From JABDKJ01 sp039028335 (GTDB lineage: Bacteria; Bacteroidota; Bacteroidia; Flavobacteriales_D; JABDKJ01), in the NCBI GenBank assembly GCA_039028335.1, contig JBCCIF010000048.1, forward strand, positions 1 to 23,822: a DNA stretch of 23,822 nt. The letters are read 5' to 3'. Shown here in pieces: positions 16,433 through 23,822 of the stretch. Position numbers and translations under genes: made by a program. The notes under the pieces were generated by a model, which saw only the letters and a program-made list of their open reading frames with translations, had not been told where the DNA came from and ran no database searches. The first letter of the stretch is position 1; the number at the start of each line of letters is the position of its first letter.

Positions 16433-17614
16433 ATGAAAAAGTATTTTGGAATTGCGCTTGCTGCGCTTATGGCTATCGGAATTGTTCAGTGTAAGGAAGA
16501 AACAGAAGATCCGACTTTTGCGGAAATTAAGTTTGCTTCTGATAAAAGCGCTTTTGAAACGGATGCCAATTCAGTCTTTGCATTTGAAGTTCGATTGAAT
16601 CAATCAACGGATTTGACGGTCACTGTGCAGTATGAAACAGAAGGGATAACAGCCGATGCAGGAGATGATTTTGAATCGGTGAGTGGGACTTTGACCTTTT
16701 CTGCTGGGCAAACGAGTAAAATGATTGAAGTGCCTATTGTCGTTGATGATTTTCTTGAAGCGGACGAACAATTTAAAGTGAAGTTGAGTAATCCAGTGAA
16801 TGGCTTTTTGAAGGACAATGTTCAAGAGGCTATTGGAACAATTCGAAATGATGACGATCAAATCCAGATTAATACTGAAGGGTATACCACTCCGGATAAT
16901 TATCCAGGGATGGCCTTGGTATGGTCGGATGAATTCGAAGACCCTCAGATCAATTTGTCCAATTGGACCTACGATTTAGGTGACAATGGTTGGGGAAATA
17001 ACGAATTGCAAAATTACACCAATAGCGAGATCAATTCTTACATACAGGATGGCTTATTGGTCATACAGGCTAATCAAATAGCGCAAGGGCAATATACATC
17101 TGCGAGATTGAAATCAATAGGTCTACAAGAATTTCAATATGGGCGTATAGATGTGCGTGCGATTCTTCCTGTCGATGAAGGACTTTGGCCAGCAATTTGG
17201 ATGTTGGGAGCTGATTTCCCAACAGCAGGTTGGCCGGCATGTGGTGAGATTGACATAATGGAGCTCGTTGGATCTAATCCTAGCAGAATACATGGTACTG
17301 TGCATTGGGGAGATAATGTTTCACAGCATACATTTAACGGACAAGGAGTGTCAATATCGTTTCCAGAGACCTTTGCGGACGAATTTCACGTATTTTCTAT
17401 CGAATGGGAGCCTAACTCTATAAAATGGTACTTAGATGATGTATTGTACCATACAATCAACGAATCAACTGTAGGAACTCAGAATTATCCTTTTAATGAT
17501 GAGTTCTTCTTTATAATGAACGTTGCGGTAGGCGGAAATTGGCCGGGCTCTCCAACAGATGAGACGACTTTTCCGGAGTTCATGGCTGTAGATTATGTGA
17601 GAGTGTTTCAATAA
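16433..17614 (+). CDS. GH16 endo-beta-1,3-glucanase (laminarinase-like) lipoprotein with Calx-beta domain
   Basis: A 393-residue exported enzyme expected to cut internal bonds of laminarin or a mixed-link beta-glucan at the cell surface. The hydrophobic signal ends I-V-Q-C (C20), a plausible though not ideal lipobox. Residues about 28-140 are a Calx-beta domain (AGDDFESVSGTLTFSAGQT, VDDFLEADEQFKVKLSNP). Residues about 158-393 are a GH16 domain: LVWSDEF, NNELQNYT, GRIDVRAILP, GLWPAIWMLG. The catalytic motif is EIDIMELVG, with E272 the expected nucleophile, D274 the assisting acid and E277 the acid/base. HGTVHWG, EWEPNSIKWYLDD and the closing VDYVRVFQ follow. The ExDxxE motif is that of laminarinase-type GH16; exact bond preference cannot be read. 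It is the last gene of the operon, with a terminator 17 bases on. Confidence 0.94.
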   Translation: MKKYFGIALAALMAIGIVQCKEETEDPTFAEIKFASDKSAFETDANSVFAFEVRLNQSTDLTVTVQYETEGITADAGDDFESVSGTLTFSAGQTSKMIEVPIVVDDFLEADEQFKVKLSNPVNGFLKDNVQEAIGTIRNDDDQIQINTEGYTTPDNYPGMALVWSDEFEDPQINLSNWTYDLGDNGWGNNELQNYTNSEINSYIQDGLLVIQANQIAQGQYTSARLKSIGLQEFQYGRIDVRAILPVDEGLWPAIWMLGADFPTAGWPACGEIDIMELVGSNPSRIHGTVHWGDNVSQHTFNGQGVSISFPETFADEFHVFSIEWEPNSIKWYLDDVLYHTINESTVGTQNYPFNDEFFFIMNVAVGGNWPGSPTDETTFPEFMAVDYVRVFQ

Positions 17615-17631
17615 GAATATTAAGATTGTCT

Positions 17632-17655
17632 AAAGGGGCTTCGGCCCCTTTTTTT
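17632..17655 (+). terminator. Rho-independent terminator of the glucan operon
   Basis: AAAGGGGC and GCCCCTTT form an eight-pair stem closed by a TTCG tetraloop and followed by more T (seven in all). It lies 17 bases after the GH16 stop and before the convergent DUF4112 gene. The - strand reading lacks a T-run after the stem, so it acts mainly on + strand transcripts. Confidence 0.95.
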
Positions 17656-17657
17656 AT

Positions 17658-18137
17658 TTAGAATAATCCGATGATCCAAACAATCAAAAAATATGCGGCT
17701 ACAAGAGAAATGACGCATAACACAAAGAGCATTAATGCCAAGGTCAAGGCGAACTTTCCTATGCTCTCATTGGGCAAGCCTTGCGAATGATGATTCTTAA
17801 GAATGTTGTAGTTGCGATCATTTGCTTTATAAAAGAAATCAAAAATGCTACCCAATATGGGAATGGACCCAATAGTTGCATCTAAGAATATATTTCCTCC
17901 CATTTTGAATGCCATTTTTCGCGTTCCTCCATGTTTCAAAAAATAATAAAGAAGCATTATTGAGAAGACCAGGCTAATGGCGTCACCTACCACAGGAATT
18001 AATCCCAGTAATGGATCCCATCCAAAACGGATTTCTGTTTTAGGAATACGAATACTCGAATCCAAAGCTTTCGCATATTTTTCTAGATATTTAAACGCAG
18101 GGCCATTTGACCCTGCGTTTTCATTTTTTTGTGTCAT
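17658..18137 (-). CDS. DUF4112 family membrane protein
   Basis: A 159-residue protein. Residues about 17-115 show the DUF4112 pattern: YAKALDSSIRIPKTEIRFG, then WDPLLGLIPVVGDAIS and a second GSIPILGSIFDFFYKAN repeat-like block. Two hydrophobic stretches around 43-67 (with conserved G-D) and a long one at about 129-157 make it an integral membrane protein. The family has no established function. It starts 19 bases after the metalloprotease stop on the same strand, so it is probably the last gene of that transcript. It converges with the glucan operon, and the terminator between them serves that operon rather than this gene. Confidence 0.88.
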   Translation of the reverse strand: MTQKNENAGSNGPAFKYLEKYAKALDSSIRIPKTEIRFGWDPLLGLIPVVGDAISLVFSIMLLYYFLKHGGTRKMAFKMGGNIFLDATIGSIPILGSIFDFFYKANDRNYNILKNHHSQGLPNESIGKFALTLALMLFVLCVISLVAAYFLIVWIIGLF

Positions 18138-18156
18138 ATGTTGATCGATAAGTGGC

Positions 18157-20745
18157 CTAGGAATCTAAGGCTTTATCAATGATCAATTTTAAATGCTGTC
18201 GATGCGCTTTCGTAGAAACATTTCCTTGACTCGAAGAAGCAAATCGCTTGATACGATTCATTTCGTACAATGCCATGGACTTTGTATTGGTCATAGCTGT
18301 TTTCGATTTCAAGTAATTCGCCAAGTATTCCGTATACGACAATTGTAGATTTTGCCTCGCTGTGTTAACGGACTTATTGTTATCTGCTCTGAAAATAGCA
18401 TCTGTCAAATCGCCCATGTATTCAGCTAATGCGTATTCATTGCCATATTCTTCAGAGTTAGAAATACGATTCAACACATTTGGATGTACCAAATGTCTCA
18501 ATAAACTTTTCTGGATAAAAGCGATACGTTGATGCAATTTAGGGTCTTCACCTGTAAAGGGTTGGTTAAAGCCTCTTCTTTGCATTTGCAGGTGTCGAAT
18601 AAGCTCTCCATCAAATTCCCACGCATCAGGAGCGAAGGCGTATTTAGCCAAGGCATCCATCGCTGACTTCTGATAAGCTTCGGACATAGGTGTATAAGGA
18701 TCTGAATTACCACCATCGCCTTCTAGAGAACGATTCACTGTAATTCCACCAATATGCTTTGAAATTACACCTAGTTGAATGGCCTTTTGTCCGGTTAGGT
18801 TTAAATATGCATTGCGCAACTCAGCATAACTTTCGCCTTCCTTAGAAAATTTGTCCAGTAGATTAGGCATCAATTTATTGTCAACCAATTTGATACGATC
18901 TACAGCATATGCTACTGGTTCGCTTGAGAGATCATAAATATTCACCATGGGGTCAATTCCTTTTCCAGATGAGCGCATATCATCACCGTCATTTCCAAAT
19001 ACCAACATGGGGTCATTTGATCTACTTAAAATCTTTTGCAAACGGGCTTCTTCAGCTTTTGGATCTTCAAGACTTTCCGAATAAGCAAATTCTATTGCCC
19101 AGTCATCGTATGCGCCAGGTTTAGAATCGTAAAAAAGGGCTTGTTCCTCTTTATTCAATGCAAAATTGATAGCTGGATATTCCATGACAGAGTTGCACAT
19201 GCCTTCTTCGAGCATTTTATCCATGTTCTTCAAATCTTCTACAGACTGTATTGAAGATCCTTTCATATTATGATTTAGCCCTAATGTGTGCCCAACTTCG
19301 TGCAAAACCAAGCGCTGAATAGACTCAACCAAAAAGCGATCTTTATCAATGTCTGGAAGATCGTTAATTTCCATAGCATTGTTTGCAAACAAAGACTGCT
19401 CAGCAATGATATGACCTGCCATACACTGATGATGTGTGCATTCTTCACCAAAATGAGGCAGCTCTTTTTCTTCCTCTAGTAATCCAGATAATCCGGCAAT
19501 ATCAAATATCTCTTCAGATCGCAATCGACCAAGAATGTATACATACTCAAGCATGATATCGGCACCAAGGATTTGCCCTGTTCGAGGATTTACGAAACTT
19601 GGGCCATAACCCCCAAAAGGTGGAATAGGAGAGGAAGTCCATCTTAAGACATTGTACCTGATGTCTCCGGCATCCCAGTCTGCATCGTCAGGTTGCATTT
19701 TTACCACTACGGCATTTCTAAATCCAGCTTTTTCAAAAGCTAAATTCCATTGTTCTACTCCTTCCTTGATTATGGGCTTTATTTCTTCGGGAGTAGTGTT
19801 CTCCACCCACCATGTAATAGGTTCCACAGGTTCAGAAAGTTCCGCTCCCGGATCTTTTTTAACCAGATGCCAACGGTGAATCATATCCCTGTAAGGTGTC
19901 ACAGCCTCACTGGTTAAATCGGTTACCGTTGTCATAAAGTACCCGACACGTGGATCGTCTCTTCTCGCTTCATAGTCATTGTCAGGAACTGCAATTAGAC
20001 TTTGATGAAAAGTGACATTAACAAAGCGCCCATCCGTTAAGGACTGTGATCCAAAAGAACTCATTCCTGTACTTTCATAAGTCAATTGAACACGTACATC
20101 CGTATTTTCAGGATAATTATTAATCGCCACGGTCTTACTTTTGTCCTTGTTCATTTTTCCCAGCTTAAACCCTCTCCAACCGGGTGGATAAATAGGCTTC
20201 ATACGCGAAAAAGACTCTGCCATAAAAATGGGCTCGCCTTTGATGAGATATTTTCCCTCTTCTTCATCTATTCCTTCTATTTTCTCACTCAAAACGATGG
20301 GCGTATTGATGTTCGCCTCAGCTGCTTTGCTGATGTTATTATCTGGATCGAAGTAATATTTCGTATTTGCCAATTCAAATTCTATACGATCGTAATGCTT
20401 TTTAATCTTGAAAATTTTAGAGGAACGATAGGCTCCTTTAAAAAGGAAAGCGTCAATTACTCCGTTTTCTACATATGAGAAATAGATAAACTCTTTATTG
20501 AGCTGATCCTCTGTGATTTCAAAATAGGTTTTTCCCGAAGTGGTGTCTTGATACATCGTGAAGAGACCATCAATTTTCTTGCACTTTTCTGTGACTTCCT
20601 TGATGCTCTTTATATCTGATTTCTTTTTAGGGGGAACTTCGGTAGTTTCGCCCTTTTTCTTCTTTTTCTTCTTCTGAGCGCTCAATTCATTCGTAAATCC
20701 AACGCAAACAAAAGCCAGTAAGGCAATGGTCAAATACTTTCTCAT
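18157..20745 (-). CDS. Secreted zinc-dependent metalloprotease (metzincin type, DUF5117/DUF5118-like)
   Basis: An 862-residue exported protein. The signal peptide (1-23) ends LSA and is followed by a run of seven lysines and a charged linker. The N-terminal third matches the layout of the DUF5118/DUF5117 regions that accompany this protease group (LNKEFIYFSYVENG, LANTKYYFDPDNN, DPRVGYF). The catalytic domain has the full metzincin zinc site HEVGHTLGLNH (H482, E483, H486, H492) and a likely Met-turn in SVMEYPAIN (M521). C-terminal helices complete the family length of about 800-900 residues. Substrates of the family are unknown. There is no T9SS tail, so it is likely periplasmic or exported by another route. 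A weak hairpin lies in the 47-base gap before it. Confidence 0.92.
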   Translation of the reverse strand: MRKYLTIALLAFVCVGFTNELSAQKKKKKKKGETTEVPPKKKSDIKSIKEVTEKCKKIDGLFTMYQDTTSGKTYFEITEDQLNKEFIYFSYVENGVIDAFLFKGAYRSSKIFKIKKHYDRIEFELANTKYYFDPDNNISKAAEANINTPIVLSEKIEGIDEEEGKYLIKGEPIFMAESFSRMKPIYPPGWRGFKLGKMNKDKSKTVAINNYPENTDVRVQLTYESTGMSSFGSQSLTDGRFVNVTFHQSLIAVPDNDYEARRDDPRVGYFMTTVTDLTSEAVTPYRDMIHRWHLVKKDPGAELSEPVEPITWWVENTTPEEIKPIIKEGVEQWNLAFEKAGFRNAVVVKMQPDDADWDAGDIRYNVLRWTSSPIPPFGGYGPSFVNPRTGQILGADIMLEYVYILGRLRSEEIFDIAGLSGLLEEEKELPHFGEECTHHQCMAGHIIAEQSLFANNAMEINDLPDIDKDRFLVESIQRLVLHEVGHTLGLNHNMKGSSIQSVEDLKNMDKMLEEGMCNSVMEYPAINFALNKEEQALFYDSKPGAYDDWAIEFAYSESLEDPKAEEARLQKILSRSNDPMLVFGNDGDDMRSSGKGIDPMVNIYDLSSEPVAYAVDRIKLVDNKLMPNLLDKFSKEGESYAELRNAYLNLTGQKAIQLGVISKHIGGITVNRSLEGDGGNSDPYTPMSEAYQKSAMDALAKYAFAPDAWEFDGELIRHLQMQRRGFNQPFTGEDPKLHQRIAFIQKSLLRHLVHPNVLNRISNSEEYGNEYALAEYMGDLTDAIFRADNNKSVNTARQNLQLSYTEYLANYLKSKTAMTNTKSMALYEMNRIKRFASSSQGNVSTKAHRQHLKLIIDKALDS

Positions 20746-20757
20746 ACTAGTAATTCT

Positions 20758-20780
20758 AAAAATTGAGCCCTCAATTTACA
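20758..20780 (-). terminator. Weak hairpin between two - strand genes (possible terminator or attenuator)
   Basis: Read on the - strand, AAATTGA and TCAATTT pair around a GGGC loop and are followed by two more T. The stem is only A/T-rich, so it would be a poor terminator; it may partly separate the upstream unknown gene from the metalloprotease gene. Confidence 0.35.
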
Positions 20781-20792
20781 GAATTGTAAGAT

Positions 20793-21320
20793 TCAGACCT
20801 TTTTTGCCTTATTTATTTTTGTTAAAACTTTATTGGCGGCAGATTTAAAGCCAGCAGTGGCATTGTTCATGTTTAATTGAATGGCCAATTCCAATTCGCT
20901 ATAAAGATCTTCGTTTTCTTCAGCTATCCGATCAATGATCTTTAAACTCCACATTTTTGGGGCAACAGTTACTTTGGGAGCATAGAGAAAATCAAAACAC
21001 TTCGCTACAAGAATTCCAGGATCAACATCAATTGGAGATAAAAATAATAGCTTGAGCAATGCTCTTTGAACAGCTTGATGGCGCTCTAAACTTAAAAACT
21101 GAATTGCTTCTTCTCGATAAGGGTAAAATAATTCTGGATGAAAATCGAAATGGGTATACACCACCCATGAAGCCCTTTGCTGAGTTTGTGAATCTCCATG
21201 AACGAACAAATTCCAAAGAATAGCATAGCGTTCAGCGTGTTTGCCAATGTATTCAGAAATGCCTAATGTGTTCTTTTTGCTGTGTTCTTTAGCCAGTTGT
21301 CCACATATTTCCACATTCAA
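20793..21320 (-). CDS. Hypothetical all-helical (HEAT-like) protein
   Basis: A 175-residue cytoplasmic protein without signal peptide or membrane segment. It reads as a series of amphipathic helices, in pairs of roughly 35-40 residues (for example HAERYAILWNLFVHGDSQTQQRASWVV, given here only by its first and last parts: HAERYAILW and QQRASWVV; then VQRALLKLLFLSP; then PKMWSLKIIDRIAEEN), which fits an alpha-solenoid such as HEAT/armadillo repeats. Such folds usually bind other proteins. No catalytic motif is seen. Its start is 10 bases after the stop of the 237-residue unknown gene, so they form one transcript and may act together; the metalloprotease gene follows 47 bases downstream. Specific function is unknown. 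Confidence 0.62.
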   Translation of the reverse strand: MNVEICGQLAKEHSKKNTLGISEYIGKHAERYAILWNLFVHGDSQTQQRASWVVYTHFDFHPELFYPYREEAIQFLSLERHQAVQRALLKLLFLSPIDVDPGILVAKCFDFLYAPKVTVAPKMWSLKIIDRIAEENEDLYSELELAIQLNMNNATAGFKSAANKVLTKINKAKKV

Positions 21321-21330
21321 ATATAGTGGA

Positions 21331-22044
21331 TTATGCGCGCGCTACTTGGCGCATCAACATTCTTTTAGCGATAGGAAGAAATGTTTCTTCTTCTGGAACA
21401 CTCAATTGACAATTTACCACGTAAGCTGCTGGATTGGGTAATTCATTGAATTGTTTTGTCAATTCAGTCTTCATATTGTCAATAGAGTTTGCCACTGATT
21501 GTCGTGCTCTTTGAATAAAGGTTGTGGTGATGCTGTGGTACTTGCTGTTCACATCTTTTAGGGACGAAACCGCAAATTTGTAGATAGAAATGAGCTTTGA
21601 ATCGTCATTGGATAAAAAGAGATATCCTTCCTTATTGTAAAGGGGTAAAACTCCGACAGCGCCAAATTCCATTGCATCTTCAATAATCTCGTAGAGCTCT
21701 CTCCCTTCGCGAACCGCGTCTTCAATCAAAGGAATGGAGTATTCGACCAAATCATCAATTTCTGACATTAAATCATCATCTTGAATTATGGCTTCATAGA
21801 TCAAGGATACCTTCTTTTTGTCAAGGCCCTTGAGATGCTTTGGGAATTGGTCTTCTAAAAATTCTTTCGTCTCTATGTAGTACATGAGATTTCTGTGGTG
21901 AAAGACCAAATCAGAAAGCATGGGATAGAGTTTTGTTCGGGTATATTGCTCGCGAACATTCTTAAGATAGGCGAGAAGTATATATTTTTTATACTCGAAA
22001 TCGATTAGACCTTCAGTAAGCCAGGTAGCACAAAGTTTATCCAT
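21331..22044 (-). CDS. Conserved-looking hypothetical protein, no family recognised
   Basis: A 237-residue soluble, mostly helical protein. It begins with an aromatic-rich helix (FEYKKYILLAYLKNV), then YPMLSDLVFHHRNLMYYI, an acidic middle (DDDLMSEIDDLVEY, EIIEDAMEFGAVG) and a strand-like VLPLYNKEGYLFLS. A long basic helix with TTTFIQRARQSVANSIDNM and a short C-terminal tail with VNCQLSVPEEETFLPIAKR follow. There is no signal, membrane helix or metal-binding motif, so it is likely cytoplasmic. The gene is followed 10 bases later by the HEAT-like gene; the 102 bases upstream, before the kinase gene's stop, must hold its promoter if it is not read through. ATG at 22044 is the first plausible start. 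Function is unknown. Confidence 0.62.
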   Translation of the reverse strand: MDKLCATWLTEGLIDFEYKKYILLAYLKNVREQYTRTKLYPMLSDLVFHHRNLMYYIETKEFLEDQFPKHLKGLDKKKVSLIYEAIIQDDDLMSEIDDLVEYSIPLIEDAVREGRELYEIIEDAMEFGAVGVLPLYNKEGYLFLSNDDSKLISIYKFAVSSLKDVNSKYHSITTTFIQRARQSVANSIDNMKTELTKQFNELPNPAAYVVNCQLSVPEEETFLPIAKRMLMRQVARA

Positions 22045-22146
22045 CGTAAATAGTGTATAGACAATAAACTTATACGAAGAGGAAATGATTTAGATTCAGT
22101 CTTTTAGATAAGGCCAAAAATCAAGCTATTTCTCCCATTCAGGAAT

Positions 22147-23595
22147 CTAGGCCGTGTGGAGCTGTAAGGTGAAAGAAGCACCTTCATTGAGCTTGCTTCG
22201 TACATTGATCTGGGCATTATGTAATTCCGCAATTTTCTTGACGATTGCTAAACCTAGCCCCATGCTTTTTCCAGCTGAATCTTTTTGTCCACTTTCATAT
22301 CGTTGAAAAATGCGCGATAATTTAGCTTCCTCAATTCCTTCACCTTCATTTTTAATGGTAAAGTGGACATGATCGGCATCACCATGAATTTGAATTTTAA
22401 TCTCACTATTTTCAGGTGAATACTTCACCGCATTGTCAATCAGATTTTGAATTGCTCGCTCTATTAGAGAGATATCGCCTAATATCATGCTATTCGATTC
22501 ACTTGATTCAAATACTAAGCGAATTGATTTTCTTTCAAGAATAAGGTCAAAACGGGCCATTAAATCTGAAATAAGTTCTTTCAAATCAAAGACTTCTTTC
22601 TTGAGTTCTATTTGATTGTTCTCTAGTTTACTTAATTCTAGCAATTGATTAAGCAATCCTTCTGTTTGCTTTGAACTTTCAATGATGTATTCTAAATATT
22701 TGTCTCTTGTCTTATTGTCTAACTCTTGGCCTTTTAATTGAAGTGTTTCGGCATATCCCTTCATGACCACAAGAGGACTTCTTAAATCGTGTGAAATATT
22801 TGCAATAAATTCTTTCCTGAACTGGTCAACGGATTTGATCTTCTCGAAACTTTGCTGAATTTCATTTGCCATTGAATTATAAGCGTTTGCGATTGCTTTA
22901 AAGTCTCCCGTATTTTCCTCAATACGCGCATCCAAGTCCCCGTTTTGAAAAGCCATCATACTGCTTTCAATGGGTTTGAGGTTTTTGGTAAAGCGCCAAA
23001 GTAAAATCAAACCTATCACAAATGCCATTAAAAAAGCAACTATGCTGGTCTTCATCCAGTAACTCAGTGCAATATGACTTTTAAGACTTTCCAACATACT
23101 TGCTTTTTCTTGACTGGCAAGAATGATATAGTAATAGGCGAGGGTCTCACCATCCTTGATGATAGGGGCTGCTGAAAATATCTTTTTACCACTTTCACTT
23201 CTGGGATCATCACCTTCAATACATCCATTCAAGCCTTCACTTATAAATTGCTTTATGGGCGCTAAGTCGACTTTAGTTCGGAGAACTTTTTTCTTTGGTG
23301 CAACATGCTTGAGAATTTCACCTTCATGATCCACTAAATAGACTTCGACATCCGGATTGATGACCATCATGGAATGCATAATGTCATTCAATGCGCTTTC
23401 GTTCACTTGCCCCAGACTATCAAAAGTGACCACATGATCAGCCGTGAATTGAGCCAAATCTTTATTCAATCTTTGATTAGCTTCATGATGATGCTCAATG
23501 GAGGAATCATAGCCCAATTTCCCCATGATCGATCCCAAAATAATCAGGATCACCAAGAGAGATCCAGATAGTTTATAGAATAAACTGTTGTTCAT
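22147..23595 (-). CDS. Two-component sensor histidine kinase (HAMP, HisKA, HATPase_c)
   Basis: A 482-residue inner-membrane kinase. TM1 at about 9-29 and TM2 at about 182-202 flank a periplasmic sensor of about 150 residues with the segments EVYLVDHEGEILKHV, GLNGCIEGDDPRSESGKK and IFSAAPI, a Cache/PAS-like pattern of this kinase group. A HAMP linker (about 203-253) leads to the dimerisation helix with phospho-acceptor H269 in ANISHDLRSPL. The ATP-binding domain shows the N box NLIDNAVKYSP (384-394), the G1 box NEGEGI and the G2 box GLGLAIVKK (446-454). Its ATG overlaps the TGA of the response regulator gene (ATGA), a usual sign of translational coupling. The signal it senses is not known. Confidence 0.95.
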   Translation of the reverse strand: MNNSLFYKLSGSLLVILIILGSIMGKLGYDSSIEHHHEANQRLNKDLAQFTADHVVTFDSLGQVNESALNDIMHSMMVINPDVEVYLVDHEGEILKHVAPKKKVLRTKVDLAPIKQFISEGLNGCIEGDDPRSESGKKIFSAAPIIKDGETLAYYYIILASQEKASMLESLKSHIALSYWMKTSIVAFLMAFVIGLILLWRFTKNLKPIESSMMAFQNGDLDARIEENTGDFKAIANAYNSMANEIQQSFEKIKSVDQFRKEFIANISHDLRSPLVVMKGYAETLQLKGQELDNKTRDKYLEYIIESSKQTEGLLNQLLELSKLENNQIELKKEVFDLKELISDLMARFDLILERKSIRLVFESSESNSMILGDISLIERAIQNLIDNAVKYSPENSEIKIQIHGDADHVHFTIKNEGEGIEEAKLSRIFQRYESGQKDSAGKSMGLGLAIVKKIAELHNAQINVRSKLNEGASFTLQLHTA

Positions 23596-23822
23596 AATTC
23601 CTCATTAAATCGATATCCATATCCCCAAGTAGTAAGAATATACTTGGGTTTGGAAAGATCGTCCTCAATCTTTGAACGCAAACGATTGATATGCGAATTC
23701 ACCGTATGTTCAATTCCCGAAAAATCATATCCCCAAACGATATTCAGCAAATTTTCCCGCTTAAAGCTCTTACCGGGGTTTGAAGCAAGAAATGCAAGCA
23801 AATCAAATTCCTTTGGAGTCAA
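23592..23822 (-). CDS. OmpR/PhoB-family response regulator, C-terminal DNA-binding part (5' end outside window)
   Basis: The frame is open to the right edge, so only the last 76 residues are visible; the receiver domain lies beyond. They form the winged-helix effector domain of OmpR-type regulators: LTPKEFDLLAFLASNPGK, FKRENLLNIVWGYD, the recognition helix HTVNSHINRLRSKIE and the wing PKYILTTWGYGYRF. Such domains bind direct repeats once the receiver is phosphorylated, here by the kinase encoded next, whose ATG overlaps this gene's stop. Targets are unknown. Confidence 0.94.
   Translation of the reverse strand: MTPKEFDLLAFLASNPGKSFKRENLLNIVWGYDFSGIEHTVNSHINRLRSKIEDDLSKPKYILTTWGYGYRFNEEL

Noticed and set aside
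20086..20478. 130-codon + strand open frame inside the metalloprotease gene
   Set aside because: It is antisense to a well-supported protease region and its translation resembles no protein family.
22045..22146. Promoter or terminator between the kinase gene and the 237-residue unknown gene
   Set aside because: No TAnnTTTG with a correctly spaced TTTG and no stable hairpin with a T-run was found on the - strand; nothing specific can be claimed.
1..23822. CRISPR array, tRNA, insertion sequence or integrase
   Set aside because: No regularly spaced direct repeats, cloverleaf-like segments, transposase-like proteins or terminal inverted repeats were seen on reading either strand.

Overview
The window reads as chromosome of a marine-type Bacteroidota, most likely order Flavobacteriales; I cannot place the genus. 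The grounds are a SusC/SusD pair, type IX secretion (T9SS) C-terminal tails, many lipoproteins, a promoter of the Bacteroidota type (TTTG, 18-base spacer, TAnnTTTG), AT-rich DNA, and starts with little Shine-Dalgarno signal. No tRNA, rRNA, CRISPR array, insertion sequence or phage gene was seen.

Left part (1-7673, + strand): the 3' end of an AraC-type regulator; a lipoprotein with an internally duplicated ferredoxin-like domain, followed by a strong terminator; an unknown membrane-anchored protein; a Crp/Fnr-type regulator with an abnormal C-terminus, then an NADPH-dependent FMN reductase and a four-helix membrane protein, probably one transcript; an HD-superfamily hydrolase; a small ABM-fold lipoprotein; a short-chain dehydrogenase directly followed by an AraC regulator; and a TPM-domain lipoprotein. 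It looks like a run of small redox and stress-response units, each with or near its own regulator.

Middle (7869-9426): a small T9SS-type secreted protein; a 53-codon gene on the opposite strand whose stop overlaps that of the secreted protein; and an AlbA_2 (Schlafen-type) DNA-binding protein with a C-terminal winged-helix-like region.

Core (9548-17655): a compact five-gene polysaccharide utilisation locus, very probably for laminarin or a related beta-1,3-glucan. It has a clear promoter, a perfect 7+7 inverted repeat just after the predicted transcription start, and a strong terminator at the end. In order it encodes a T9SS-secreted protein with three cysteine-containing beta-sandwich modules, a SusC-type TonB-dependent transporter, a SusD-type lipoprotein, a PKD-domain surface lipoprotein and a Calx-beta/GH16 endoglucanase lipoprotein. 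The model: the first, SusD and PKD proteins bind glucan, GH16 cuts it, SusCD imports the oligosaccharides. No exo-glucosidase, inner-membrane sugar transporter or classical PUL regulator is present, so those steps must be encoded elsewhere.

Right part (17658-23822, - strand): a DUF4112 membrane protein, a large secreted metzincin-type zinc protease, two proteins without a recognisable family, and a two-component system (histidine kinase plus the DNA-binding end of an OmpR-type response regulator, coupled by an ATGA overlap and cut by the window edge).

I see no clear case for a wholly new system. The best candidates for something undescribed are the triple-module protein heading the glucan operon together with its promoter inverted repeat, the 53-codon gene, and the two unknown genes upstream of the metalloprotease.
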